IMG/VR virus record: IMGVR_UViG_3300041955_000171
Span: 1-21,754 of that record
Length of the DNA stretch: 21,754 nt
Direction: 5' to 3' (one strand)
Source of the DNA: a virus
Part shown: positions 5,989 through 14,163 of the stretch, one piece after another
Layout of the letters: each line of letters begins with the position of its first letter
How positions within the stretch are numbered: the stretch's first letter is position 1
The notes under the pieces: generated by a model
What the model saw: the letters and a program-made list of their open reading frames with translations, nothing else
Database searches by the model: none
Told to the model about the DNA's origin: nothing
Made by a program: the position numbers and the translations under genes

Positions 5989-7758
5989 TTAGAAGACGTT
6001 GGTCGCGCCGTAGGCTCCGAGGCCAGTCAACGCAAACAGCAGGTTCGGGGTCTTGACCGCCAGCACCTCTTCGGAGAACACACCGAACGGATACTTACGG
6101 CTGGTCTGCGCGAACTCGATGCCGTAGGTGTCGCGCCGGACGAACACGCCCCGCGTCTCGCCGAGGCGGGAGTTCGAGTAGGTCTCCTGCAACCGGTTCA
6201 CGTCGAACAGCACCGTGCCTGCCGGCAGGTAGGGGTGCTGCTTCACGTCGATGAACATGCCTCCAGGCAGCCCAAAGACGTTGTGGTACCGGGCGACGAG
6301 AGTGTTCATGCTCAGACCCGAGCCGTCGGTCGTGGGACCGCCGTCCGGGAAGAAGTACACCGAGGCCGCGCCCGTGGTCGCGCCCACCAGCATGGCCGAG
6401 CGGAACGGGCCAACCTGATCGGTCGAGAGGTAGATCGTGGTCGGGCCCGTCAGTGCCGCCTGCTGGATGGCAAACAGGATCCCGTCGAACTCCTTCACCG
6501 TGCCAGGCATGCCGTTGTTCGTGAGCCCGGCGCCGTGGTTGTTCCAGACGTTCGAGGTCACCGCCGTGCCGAAGCTGTTGATGTTGACAGTCGGTGTGGG
6601 CAAGCCCTGCGAATAGTTGGTGTTCGAGGTGATGGTGAGCAGGCCGTCCATGTCCAGGGAATTCGTGGACAGGTCCGACGCGAAGCCGGCGTAACCGCCC
6701 GAGCCCGAGTAGGCCGCCGTCTGCGTGCCCTGAGTCTGGCCGTAGATGTTCATCCAGGCATTGCCAGCCACGATGGCCGTCAGCTTGGCGAGAGCCGGGT
6801 TTGGCGTGAAGGTCGAGCTCGTGTTGATTTCCACGAACCAGGCGTAGCCCCAGGCGCCAGCCTGCGGTGTGCAGGAGAAGGTGACGGTCTTGGTGCCGGT
6901 CACCGTCGGGCCAACCACATTGGACGCAGCCGAGACGATCGCCGAGCCGCCGTTGATGACGTCGGCAGAGCCGTCGGCGTTCGAGCGGAGGTACTCGGTC
7001 GTGATGCCGGCCGAGACAGTGTTGCCGGGGTTGATCGCCGCCCGGTAGTTGAGGGCAACGGCGTAGGCCGCGACATAGGAACCGACGGGGAGCACTCCGG
7101 TAACGAAGTTCGCGTTGTTGAGCGACGAGAGAACGCCGGTGGGCGTGTTGGTCGTCCCGATCTGAAGAGCCCCGTTCGAGGCCGTGGTTCCGGCGCCGCC
7201 CAGGTAGCTGCGCTCCTGCTGACGGATGAACCGCAGAAGCTGCCACATCTTGCCGTCGCCCAGTGCATCCTCGTAGCCTTCGGAGGCCGAGATCGACTCG
7301 TAGGTCACGAAGTCGTCGGTGCCGAGCGTCACATAGGGCGCCGAGAAGTTCTGCAAGGTGAACTGGCCGTTCGAGTTGGTGTTTCCCTCAGAGACGCCGG
7401 GGAACTGCTGCGCGGCGTCGATCTGGGTAACAGCCTTCCACTGCGGCTGCACGCCGTAGCCGGCGTTGACCTTATCCCACCGCGGCGTGGAGTTGCGGAT
7501 GTGGGCAAAGATCGGGTCAAGCATGTAGGCCGGCGCGCGCAGGTCGAGGAAGTTCAAGCCGAGCCCGGTGGTTACGCCGGTCGTCGTTGAGGACTTGGCG
7601 AGCGACTTACTATGCACCTTGACGAAGTCGCGCCAGGCCTGGGGGCCGTTCTTCTCGACCAGATCCTCGATGCGCCGCATGTCGGTCTTCGAGATGAGTT
7701 GTGCGTACTGCGCCTGGAAAATGCCATTGTGGCCGTCAGACACCGAAGAAGGGTGCAT
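5989..7758 (-). CDS. Major capsid protein with beta-rich insertion
   Basis: A 589-aa protein; the ATG at 7758 has GAGGAG about 6 nt upstream. Its location after the protease/scaffold gene and before the connector identifies it as the shell subunit. The N-terminal part (residues 65-185) and the C-terminal part (residues 420-589, including ETRGVFVRRDTYGIEF and KYPFGVFSEEVLAVKT) look like a capsid body of the HK97-like class. Residues about 205-370 are Gly/Ser/Thr-rich beta sequence, with TKTVTFSCTPQAGAWGYAWF resembling an Ig/FnIII-like domain. That explains the length against the usual 300-400 aa. The insert is probably surface-exposed (inference). I see no family signature beyond these features, so the fold is inferred. 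Confidence 0.85.
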   Translation of the reverse strand: MHPSSVSDGHNGIFQAQYAQLISKTDMRRIEDLVEKNGPQAWRDFVKVHSKSLAKSSTTTGVTTGLGLNFLDLRAPAYMLDPIFAHIRNSTPRWDKVNAGYGVQPQWKAVTQIDAAQQFPGVSEGNTNSNGQFTLQNFSAPYVTLGTDDFVTYESISASEGYEDALGDGKMWQLLRFIRQQERSYLGGAGTTASNGALQIGTTNTPTGVLSSLNNANFVTGVLPVGSYVAAYAVALNYRAAINPGNTVSAGITTEYLRSNADGSADVINGGSAIVSAASNVVGPTVTGTKTVTFSCTPQAGAWGYAWFVEINTSSTFTPNPALAKLTAIVAGNAWMNIYGQTQGTQTAAYSGSGGYAGFASDLSTNSLDMDGLLTITSNTNYSQGLPTPTVNINSFGTAVTSNVWNNHGAGLTNNGMPGTVKEFDGILFAIQQAALTGPTTIYLSTDQVGPFRSAMLVGATTGAASVYFFPDGGPTTDGSGLSMNTLVARYHNVFGLPGGMFIDVKQHPYLPAGTVLFDVNRLQETYSNSRLGETRGVFVRRDTYGIEFAQTSRKYPFGVFSEEVLAVKTPNLLFALTGLGAYGATNVF

Positions 7759-7824
7759 GGAGTTCTCCTCTACCGGCGCCTGAAATTGTCACTCGCGCTG
7801 GGAGGGCGCGCCCTGCAAAACCTG

Positions 7825-9393
7825 TTACTTGGCGATCAATTCGCCGAATGCGGCGTCAACGTCGATCGTCTTGTTGACGAGCTGCGGACCGGCGTTAGCG
7901 CCAGTCGCCGGGATCTGCTGGCCAGGAGCGGGGGTCGCCTCGAGCTTGGCCTTCATCGTGGCCATTTCGGCCAGGACGGGGGCGAGCGCTGCGGTGACGG
8001 CCTTCGAGACGGCGTCCTCGGCAACCGGGGCAGCCTTCTCTTCAGGCTCGGGCTCTTCGCCGGCGCCGGCGTCCTTCGCGGCCTTCATGCACTTCTCGCA
8101 GTGATCCATCATGGCTTGGTGGGCCTTGACGATTGGGTGTTCTTTCGAGAGCGTGCCCTCGAGCTTCTCGTGGAGCGCCTTGTGCATCTCCATGTGCTTT
8201 TCGAGGTGGTCGGCTACGGTCTTCGCGGCCTTCGTCAGTCCAGCCTGGTCGGTGATTTTCATGCCCTTAGCTCCTTTGCCGCCAGCCGCGGCCAATTCGT
8301 CTGCTTCCTCGATCGCCATTTCCTTGAACTCTGCCAGGAGTGCCACCCAGGCCTCGCGCAACCCTTCGGGAACCTTGCTGTCGTCCCCTTCCAGTTCGCG
8401 CTCGAATTCCGTCTGTTGGCAGAGCCAGTGAAGACTCTCGAGGAGGTCGCCAAGCCAGCCGACCTCATACAGCCCCTTTTTCAAAGCGAGTTTAGCACAG
8501 GCCCTCGATACAGCAGCCTTCTCGCTCTCGGACGCCTCGATGCCGTTCTCCTTGGCCGCAGCCAGGATCTTCTTCTTCGCCTTGGCCTTTTCGTCGGCGC
8601 TCATCCCCTCGGTCTGTTCGAACCGGGCCAGCGCGTTCCGGATGTGCGACTTGGTCTTTTCCTCGTCGCCGGGGAACTTGATCGGCAACTTCCAGGTTTC
8701 AGGATCGTCGGGATCCCCGACGTGCGCGAAGCAGTCGGCGGTCAAAGACACCCCGTCAACTGTCTTGGACTTCTTCTCCTTCAGGAGTTCGAGGACCGTG
8801 CCCAGGGTGCGCTCCATCTTGTCGAGCCGCAGGTTGCCGGCGTCCGGAATCACCAGGGAGAGTTGCTCGGTCGCCCCGGCCGCCTTCACCAGCGTCACGG
8901 TGCGGCCCTTCATCGAATCCACCAGCGCCGTCGGTAGGCAGGGAGCATCTACGGCCGACCACTCCATCGGATCGGCGGTGTACCGGATGCAGCCAGGAAA
9001 GTCGGGATCGTCCCACTTTTTCACATACTCGCCGCCCTGTGAAAAACCGATCAGCACGCCGGACCGGAACTTCAGGACAGCGGTGGGCTCGACGATGTGG
9101 GTGAGGCCATGGATGCTCTTCGCCGTGTCGTTGTACTCGATCGACCGCCCGGCGCCGATCGCCTTTAGCTGGTGCATTTCCCGCACCGGCATGCACGACG
9201 GGGTCATGCCTGGAACTGAGGTCTTGGCAAGGTTCTCGGCCCCGCGCTGCTCATAGAGAGCCTTGGTCGTCGCGTAGTCGCAGACTTCCTTCTCGAGGTC
9301 CGGCTGCTGGGCCGTGATGAGAGCGTGAACCAGGAGAGTCCCGTCGCCCTGCTCCTCGATCTTCGTAAGCGGTGCGAACTTTTGGAGCTTCAT
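7825..9393 (-). CDS. Prohead protease (XkdF-like) fused to scaffold-like region
   Basis: A 522-aa protein. The ATG at 9393 overlaps the previous stop in ATGA; the longer GTG reading at 9426 lies inside the upstream gene. Residues 10-175 resemble XkdF-type phage proteases, with a conserved GVLIGFSQGG (candidate nucleophile S118) and MHQLKAIGAG (candidate H74); these residue roles are inference. Residues about 220-288 match a DUF6582-like segment (TWKLPIKF, IRNALARFEQTEG, KKKILAAAKENGIE). Residues 345-490 are acidic and helical, with a His/Met/Lys-rich stretch, then an Ala/Pro/Glu linker, as in internal scaffolding domains. The position directly upstream of the capsid gene fits a maturation protease that carries its own scaffold. 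Confidence 0.75.
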   Translation of the reverse strand: MKLQKFAPLTKIEEQGDGTLLVHALITAQQPDLEKEVCDYATTKALYEQRGAENLAKTSVPGMTPSCMPVREMHQLKAIGAGRSIEYNDTAKSIHGLTHIVEPTAVLKFRSGVLIGFSQGGEYVKKWDDPDFPGCIRYTADPMEWSAVDAPCLPTALVDSMKGRTVTLVKAAGATEQLSLVIPDAGNLRLDKMERTLGTVLELLKEKKSKTVDGVSLTADCFAHVGDPDDPETWKLPIKFPGDEEKTKSHIRNALARFEQTEGMSADEKAKAKKKILAAAKENGIEASESEKAAVSRACAKLALKKGLYEVGWLGDLLESLHWLCQQTEFERELEGDDSKVPEGLREAWVALLAEFKEMAIEEADELAAAGGKGAKGMKITDQAGLTKAAKTVADHLEKHMEMHKALHEKLEGTLSKEHPIVKAHQAMMDHCEKCMKAAKDAGAGEEPEPEEKAAPVAEDAVSKAVTAALAPVLAEMATMKAKLEATPAPGQQIPATGANAGPQLVNKTIDVDAAFGELIAK

Positions 9394-9872
9394 GCGGTCA
9401 CCCATCCACCGCTGAGGCCGGTGCACAGCACGCGCGCCATGACGGCGCCGCCGCTGACGTATGCGCCCAGGTAGGTCGGCGTCGTGGCATCGCTGACGAC
9501 AGCCGACGCCCCCTTGAGCGCGTCGCTTGCCGCTGGCAAGGGCGTGCCAGCCGCGCTATAGATCACCGCAGGCTGTTGGATCGACGGGAGATCAGCCGCC
9601 ACCAGCGCGCGGAAAGCGGGCGCGGCCGCAGATCCCGAGACTGGAGAGGCAAAGACCTTGTTCGCCGTCTGCGTGGCCTTGGTGACGGCCAGCGTTCCTG
9701 CGACGGTGATCGGCGAACCGGCCACCGCAAACTCGGCCGGCATCGAGAGCGCGACGCTCGTGACCGAACCCGAGCCATCGACCTGTTCGTCGAGCAGAAC
9801 GGCCTCGACGAGCGCGGCAACGGTGTCGACCTGAGACGTCGGGTTTTGCAGCAAACGCTGGAGGTTGCCCAT
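9390..9872 (-). CDS. Head decoration/fibre-like structural protein
   Basis: A 160-aa protein with ATG at 9872 and an AGAAGG SD just upstream. A short helical N-terminus (residues 1-30) is followed by Ser/Ala/Val-rich sequence (SGSVTSVALSMPAEFAVAG, then FRALVAADLPS). That phrase recurs in many phage appendage and head-surface proteins. The C-terminus (ASAVVSDATTPTYLGAYVSG ... GLSGGWV) resembles the end of head-fibre or decoration proteins. Its place between the portal and the protease/scaffold genes, next to a second beta-rich small protein, suggests a capsid surface component. Binding partner and fold cannot be told from sequence alone. Confidence 0.6.
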   Translation of the reverse strand: MGNLQRLLQNPTSQVDTVAALVEAVLLDEQVDGSGSVTSVALSMPAEFAVAGSPITVAGTLAVTKATQTANKVFASPVSGSAAAPAFRALVAADLPSIQQPAVIYSAAGTPLPAASDALKGASAVVSDATTPTYLGAYVSGGAVMARVLCTGLSGGWVTA

Positions 9873-9881
9873 TGCGCCTTC

Positions 9882-10334
9882 TTACTGCAGCGTGACGGTG
9901 CCGTTGGTCTTCGAGCCAGCGAGGGTCGCCGCCGATCCCGTGAGCCAGCCGCCGCCGTAGGCCGTGAGTTCGAGGCCAATGCCGGCGATCGACGTCGAGC
10001 TGCCGAAGCTGATGGTCGTGTAGGCGCCGTCGATCGAATCGGTGCCACAGGTGATCGTGTACGGGGCGGCATCGTCCGAGATGATCTTCATGCGCATCCC
10101 GTCCTGACCACCGGCAGACTGCGCACCAGGTAAGGGATTGGCGAGCGTCATGGCAACCGCACTCGTCCCGCCCTTTGCTAGGATGGCGACACCGCCGAGC
10201 GCGATCGCGCCAGCTGCGCTGTAGCTTGCGACGGCCAGGTTGTTCGCCTCGTCGAGCTGCGCAGCGACCTGGAGCTCGGTTACGCGGTCAGTGAGTTGCG
10301 CTGGATTCGTGGTCTGGAAGTTGACGTTCTGCAT
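9882..10334 (-). CDS. Beta-rich head decoration-like protein
   Basis: A 150-aa protein; its ATG at 10334 has AGGAGG 9 nt upstream. The N-terminal helix (residues 8-35) is followed by Gly/Ala/Thr-rich beta sequence. The motif QDGMRMKIISDDAAPYTITC and the stretch ISFGSSTSIAGIGLELTAYG lead to GGWLTGSAATL. These match the repeating pattern of small head-surface proteins encoded beside phage capsid genes. It ends 10 nt before the next gene, which has a similar composition, so the two probably form a decoration pair or two parts of one fibre. Function is inferred from composition and position. Confidence 0.6.
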   Translation of the reverse strand: MQNVNFQTTNPAQLTDRVTELQVAAQLDEANNLAVASYSAAGAIALGGVAILAKGGTSAVAMTLANPLPGAQSAGGQDGMRMKIISDDAAPYTITCGTDSIDGAYTTISFGSSTSIAGIGLELTAYGGGWLTGSAATLAGSKTNGTVTLQ

Positions 10335-10662
10335 CGCGGATGCCCTCCTGCTGCTTCGAATTGAATCCTAGCACAGCAGATTTACGGGCCAACCGCCGCA
10401 AGCGCTTCCTTTGCCGCCCTGATACGCCGTCTGGGCGCCTGGCCTGATGCTCAGCCTGTGCCTGCGCCTTGATGATCCGCGCGCCCCGCATGAACGACTG
10501 CCGAGCCTTCTCCCGTTGGATGCCTTCCTTGGCCCGAGCGACAAACTCGGGATCCGTGACGCGGTCGACTAGCTCTTGTGGCAGCCCGACGAGCTGCTCG
10601 GCGTCAATCGTGCCGTCTTCGTTAAAAGTCAGCGCACGCTGTTCCTGTTGTTTTTCTCCCAC
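10288..10662 (-). CDS. Hypothetical basic helical protein upstream of decoration genes
   Basis: A 124-aa reading from a GTG at 10662 with GAGG about 6 nt upstream, overlapping the next gene by 47 nt. The N-terminal half is ordinary protein-like sequence (TFNEDGTIDAEQLVGLPQEL), followed by a strongly basic helix-prone region (residues 48-100). I do not recognise it. The 3' end contains the AGGAGG of the next gene, so overlap is plausible. Composition would suit a nucleic-acid-binding or internal head protein, but nothing specific supports that. Confidence 0.5.
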   Translation of the reverse strand: MGEKQQEQRALTFNEDGTIDAEQLVGLPQELVDRVTDPEFVARAKEGIQREKARQSFMRGARIIKAQAQAEHQARRPDGVSGRQRKRLRRLARKSAVLGFNSKQQEGIRDAERQLPDHESSATH

Positions 10663-10693
10663 TTGCGGCCTCGTCTGTGCAGAGCAGTACCTG

Positions 10694-10945
10694 TCAAGCG
10701 CGATTTTTCGCAGGAATCGCCGGAATCATCTTTCGCCGGTGCGCGCCGTGGCCGTTTCCCTTGCCGTCCGCAGGCGGCGCCGCGACTCGGAGCCGGAAGA
10801 CGAGAAGCACCTGAATGAACGAGCCGTAACCGGACCCGACCTGGTGCGAACTCATCGCAATGAGGTCATGCGTTGGCGTCAGGCGGTCGAGGGCTTCCTC
10901 GACCTCGGTTGTCAGACAGGTCTCAAGGACGTGATCGGCGATCAT
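10694..10945 (-). CDS. Small hypothetical protein downstream of portal
   Basis: An 83-aa reading from the ATG at 10945, which lies 3 nt beyond the portal stop and is preceded by GGGGGA inside the end of the portal gene. The first 55 residues look like a compact alpha/beta protein (EEALDRLTPTHDLIAMSSHQ, then GSGYGSFIQVLLVFR). The last 25 are Pro/Gly/Arg-rich. No family is recognised. Close spacing after the portal gene argues for co-translation. It is less certain than the structural genes. Confidence 0.5.
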   Translation of the reverse strand: MIADHVLETCLTTEVEEALDRLTPTHDLIAMSSHQVGSGYGSFIQVLLVFRLRVAAPPADGKGNGHGAHRRKMIPAIPAKNRA

Positions 10946-10948
10946 CTA

Positions 10949-13240
10949 TTATCCCCCGGCGATTTTAGTGACGGTCAGCCAGCAGCGGCAGGACGGGTGC
11001 GCCCCCGGCGCGAAGATCATCGGCGCGAACTCATAGCCTACCTTGACCGGACCAAGCATTGAAAAGCTGGCGCAGAGAGCGCAGCAGCCCAGGTCCATCA
11101 CGGTCCACTGGTACTCAAGAACCTCGCCCGACGCGAGCCAACTGGTGACGTGCCCCGATGCCTGCTGTCGGCTGATTTCATTGTCGGCGATCAGTTCTCC
11201 GTGGTCTGGCGTCCACACGACACTGGCCTGCATGACGGCCTCAAGCTGCTCCGGCGTCCAGCCCTCGGCAATGCCCTGCCTGATCGTGGCCAGAACGTTG
11301 TCCTTAGCGGTCGTGGCGATCGACCAGGCGGCCGAGGGATCATCGGCCAGGGTACCATCCTCGGTGATTTCCATGCCCACCATCTCGGCCGCGCGCGCGT
11401 CGGCTGCAGCCTTTACCTTGGGCATCGCCTCGGCGAGGGTGCCGGGGAGCGATGCCCCAAGGTTCGCCGCCGTCTGATAGGCACCCGCGTGTGCGCCCTC
11501 TTCGGCTGCGATCTGGAGATAGGGAACGGAGATCCCGTAGAGCGTGTAGTAGTCCCAGTCGAGCAATGCCAGTATGGCCGCGGCGCGCTTCGTGTCCTCC
11601 TCGGTGTCGCCCTTCGACAGCGTGATGTGCGCAGCCTTCAGAGCCGAGTACTCCTGCCGGGCCTTGGTCGAGACGCGATCGCGCTGCGAGGCGAGGAACT
11701 TGATCAGCTGCTTCGAGAAGTCGTTCCGAGCCTGCCGGCTCTTCGGCGTCAGATCACCAGCGCGCACCTTGAGCGAGGCGATCTTTTTCACCTTGACCGG
11801 GGTCGACCTGCCGGGCTTGGGGGGTTCGTCGACGTCGTCCTCTTCGTCGGCCGGATCCGCGGGAGCCTGGTCGATCGAGACGACGCCACCAGGGGTTACG
11901 ACGTTCAATTCATTCGCCGCCGGTTCGGGCCGGGGATCGTCGCCGCGCGCCTCCCGGATCTCGTTCCGGGTGTATGTGCCGGTCGTAAGGTAGATCTGGT
12001 CGGTCTGCGCCTGTTTGAGCGGATCCATCTCCCGCTCATCCTGAAACGCGAACTCCACGTCGTCGAGCTTCAACTGGCGCTCGATGATCTGGCCGTTCAT
12101 CACGTTCTCGACATGCTTCAGGTAGGGCTCGAGGCCCTCGATTTGGGCGGTGTCGCTCGATTCCTTCGCCGTCCCCCGATTGACCTGCTTAATCAGATTT
12201 TGAGGCGAGATCGAGAAGGCGTAGGCCACGACCCGGATGAGGTAGTCGTCTGTGACGTCGGTCAGCGCCTCGTGCTTCGTCATGGTCGGTGGCCGCTTGG
12301 CGTCCGGAACCATGATCATGCGGCGCTTCATCCGCAGATTGCCGGCCAGCATGGCGTCGAACCACTTCTGAAAGTCCTTGATCTGCTGCGCAGTCCAGGA
12401 CTCGGGCATCGGCAGCAGACCCTCGGGAACGTTGCCCGAAACGTAGTAGTCGCGCAGAAACTGCTGCCGGTTGGCGCCGATCGAGAGCGTCGTGATGATC
12501 TGCTCGACCGGGCTGAATCCCCAGCGCGAGTCCACCCTCGGGTTCCGGGGCGAATAGACGAGCTGGTCGACGGTGTACTTCTTCTCCGCGGCCGAGGCGG
12601 CAACGTTCGCCGTCGGGATCCCGAGAATGATCTGCTGGTAGGCCGGGTCGGGCGGCTGGGGCACGAAGCCAAACTGGTCGAGTAACGGCGTGATGGTGGC
12701 GCCAGAGACGAGCCGTAAAGACAGGACCGTGTCCCCCATCGATCGCACCGGGTAGATGCACGGGGCGTCAAAGACCAGGAGTTGCTCCAGCCACATCCGG
12801 ATCCAGATGTCGAACGAATGCACGCCGTCGGGGCACTTGAGCAGGTTCGTGACCTTGGCGACGTTCGGGTTCGTTTTCTGCCGATCAGCCTGCGCCTTCT
12901 TCGTTTCGCCGGGCTGCGCTTTGACCCGGATGAGCCAGGGGCGATTAACCACCTGGTCCTTGCGGGTCTCGATCATCAGCCGGCAGAGGTCGAACGAGTT
13001 GCTCACGTTCCAGAGCTGCGGGAACTTGATCGCCACGTCGCCGCGCGGCGTGAACTGGAGGTTGATGCCGGGCGTGAAGTCCCATTGCCGGATCCCGACA
13101 CCGAGCTGTAGAGTGGGCCGGATCGGGTTCTGCGGGCTGGCCCAAGAGCCGGGCTCGACGCCGTCGATCAGGTTGCCAGCAGGGCGGAACATGGGGGCCA
13201 GGGCGTCAGAGACTGCCTTCACGATGCCAGTGCTTGCCAT
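10949..13240 (-). CDS. Portal protein fused to MuF/SPP1 gp7-like head morphogenesis domain
   Basis: A 763-aa protein. The ATG at 13240 has GGAGG 5 nt upstream and forms TGATG with the preceding stop; the in-frame TTG just before it is rejected. Residues about 30-450 are portal-like, with RDYYVSGNVPEGLLPMPESW and YAFSISPQNL as in HK97-type portals, which form the dodecameric DNA channel. An acidic/proline linker (about residues 455-486, DEEDDVDEPPKPG) leads to a C-terminal domain of about 275 aa. That domain ends in LGCCALCASF and a HPSCRCWL motif, the Cys/His signature of MuF/gp7 minor head proteins. Portal and MuF are usually separate genes. The position after the terminase region and before capsid genes is as expected. 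Confidence 0.9.
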   Translation of the reverse strand: MASTGIVKAVSDALAPMFRPAGNLIDGVEPGSWASPQNPIRPTLQLGVGIRQWDFTPGINLQFTPRGDVAIKFPQLWNVSNSFDLCRLMIETRKDQVVNRPWLIRVKAQPGETKKAQADRQKTNPNVAKVTNLLKCPDGVHSFDIWIRMWLEQLLVFDAPCIYPVRSMGDTVLSLRLVSGATITPLLDQFGFVPQPPDPAYQQIILGIPTANVAASAAEKKYTVDQLVYSPRNPRVDSRWGFSPVEQIITTLSIGANRQQFLRDYYVSGNVPEGLLPMPESWTAQQIKDFQKWFDAMLAGNLRMKRRMIMVPDAKRPPTMTKHEALTDVTDDYLIRVVAYAFSISPQNLIKQVNRGTAKESSDTAQIEGLEPYLKHVENVMNGQIIERQLKLDDVEFAFQDEREMDPLKQAQTDQIYLTTGTYTRNEIREARGDDPRPEPAANELNVVTPGGVVSIDQAPADPADEEDDVDEPPKPGRSTPVKVKKIASLKVRAGDLTPKSRQARNDFSKQLIKFLASQRDRVSTKARQEYSALKAAHITLSKGDTEEDTKRAAAILALLDWDYYTLYGISVPYLQIAAEEGAHAGAYQTAANLGASLPGTLAEAMPKVKAAADARAAEMVGMEITEDGTLADDPSAAWSIATTAKDNVLATIRQGIAEGWTPEQLEAVMQASVVWTPDHGELIADNEISRQQASGHVTSWLASGEVLEYQWTVMDLGCCALCASFSMLGPVKVGYEFAPMIFAPGAHPSCRCWLTVTKIAGG

Positions 13241-13449
13241 CAATCCTCCGGTTCCGGCTCACGCAAAGGATACCAGCATTTCTCTGGATCGATGGACTCG
13301 ATTGGAAGTTCACGGTCGAGAATCACGCGCGTCACGGCGAATGTATCGAGCTTGCAGGCGGCGATCGCGCGCTCTTTCGTGGAAAAGATGCCCTGAAAAT
13401 CCTGCGCTTTGTCGGGGAACCATTGCTCCACCAGCCAGAGGACGGTCAC
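13240..13449 (-). CDS. Small hypothetical protein just upstream of portal
   Basis: A 69-aa protein. The likely start is GTG at 13449, because GGAGGAA lies about 10 nt upstream and the previous gene ends 5 nt before it. An in-frame ATG at 13485 lies inside that gene. The sequence (VLWLVEQWFPD, then FQGIFSTKERAIAACK and VTRVILDREL) has a strand-helix-strand look with modest resemblance to small phage/bacterial DUF7336-type proteins, which I hold only weakly. The stop overlaps the portal ATG by one base, suggesting coupling. Confidence 0.6.
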   Translation of the reverse strand: MTVLWLVEQWFPDKAQDFQGIFSTKERAIAACKLDTFAVTRVILDRELPIESIDPEKCWYPLREPEPED

Positions 13450-13454
13450 TTCTG

Positions 13455-13787
13455 CTATTCCTCCACCTTGGGCAGGTTCGCCCATTTCTCAGGCTTTACA
13501 ACCGGATTATAAGCCCAGCACGCAAGGCACACCCGGCACTGGCAAACAACTTGCCCTGTGGAAGAGTCACACCGAATTGAGACTTTCGAGCAGTTCGCGC
13601 ACGCCGGGCAGATTTGCTTCTGCCTGATCCGGCGATGGCGGTAGTCATAGCTCAGAACTGGGAAGCACCGAATCAACCACCGCACCAGCGCAGCCAGAAC
13701 GGTCGCTGGGAGCCAGCGCGCCGCGGCGTAAAGGCAGCAGGCCAGCGTGACCAGACTAAACACGATGGGAAGCGCTGCTGGTGGCAT
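13455..13787 (-). CDS. Membrane-anchored zinc-ribbon protein
   Basis: A 110-aa protein whose ATG at 13787 forms TGATG with the previous stop. Residues 5-45 contain one or two hydrophobic segments (LPIVFSLVTLACCLYAAARW, ATVLAALVRWLIRCF). A basic stretch follows (YRHRRIRQKQ), then a cysteine-rich module with C60/C63 (CPAC), C66, and C82/C84/C87/C90 ending in CLACW. This looks like a zinc ribbon held at the cytoplasmic face of the membrane. Function is unknown. It belongs to a tightly packed train of small genes between the large terminase and portal genes. Confidence 0.65.
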   Translation of the reverse strand: MPPAALPIVFSLVTLACCLYAAARWLPATVLAALVRWLIRCFPVLSYDYRHRRIRQKQICPACANCSKVSIRCDSSTGQVVCQCRVCLACWAYNPVVKPEKWANLPKVEE

Positions 13788-13972
13788 CACTTGCTTTCCG
13801 GGCCGTCATCGCCCTTCGGCTGCCGTGGATTCCTTGTTACCAACGGGCAGAAGAGCTCATGGTGTCCTTGGATCTTCGAGCCGCAGAGCACACACGCGAG
13901 ACCGGAATATTCGCCGTTCTTGCGCAGCGTGCCCGGCTGCAGGGGCTTCTTGAGTTCGCCTGGCTTCTGCAT
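13787..13972 (-). CDS. Small Cys/His zinc-binding-like protein
   Basis: A 61-aa protein starting at the ATG at 13972 (TGATG with the upstream stop). A longer in-frame GTG exists at 14017 but lies in the previous gene without a better SD. It contains ACVLCG (C27, C30), H37/H38 and C42, a likely single zinc site, with Lys/Pro-rich flanks. No family is recognised. Coupled translation with both neighbours supports its reality. Confidence 0.6.
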   Translation of the reverse strand: MQKPGELKKPLQPGTLRKNGEYSGLACVLCGSKIQGHHELFCPLVTRNPRQPKGDDGPESK

Positions 13973-14163
13973 CAGCGCCACCGCGGGACAGTCAGCCGCA
14001 ATGGCGTCTCTTCCCACTTGTCGGTCTGCATCTGGACGGCAAAACCCGACTTCCCGCCGGCCATCGCCGCCTGGATCATGGTGCGCCGCAGCGCAGCGAT
14101 CAACCGCTCACGCCGGGCATTCATCAGGGCAAACTGGCCCTGCTGTGGTCTCTTCCTGCGCAT
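13972..14163 (-). CDS. Small basic hypothetical protein
   Basis: A 63-aa protein; the ATG at 14163 has GGAG about 8 nt upstream, clearly better than the in-frame TTG at 14214. The N-terminal half is Arg-rich and helical (MRRKRPQQGQF, NARRERLIAALRRTMIQAAM), followed by GGKSGFAVQM and a Trp/Arg-containing tail. The charge suggests nucleic-acid contact, but there is no recognisable domain. It overlaps the upstream gene by 56 nt. Confidence 0.55.
   Translation of the reverse strand: MRRKRPQQGQFALMNARRERLIAALRRTMIQAAMAGGKSGFAVQMQTDKWEETPLRLTVPRWR

Noticed and set aside
5986-7590. Long plus-strand open frame antisense to the capsid gene
   Set aside because: Arg/Gly/Val/His-rich translation without domain, opposite a clear capsid gene; typical shadow in GC-rich DNA.
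7803-7814. AGGGCGCGCCCT palindrome in the gap between scaffold and capsid genes
   Set aside because: No loop and no T tract, so not a terminator; may be chance in GC-rich DNA.
7612-8937. Long plus-strand open frame antisense to the protease/scaffold gene
   Set aside because: No recognisable domain and no ribosome site; the minus-strand gene explains the region.
11150-12685. Long plus-strand open frame antisense to the portal-MuF gene
   Set aside because: Shadow of the portal frame with biased Arg/Leu/Val/Gly composition and no domain.
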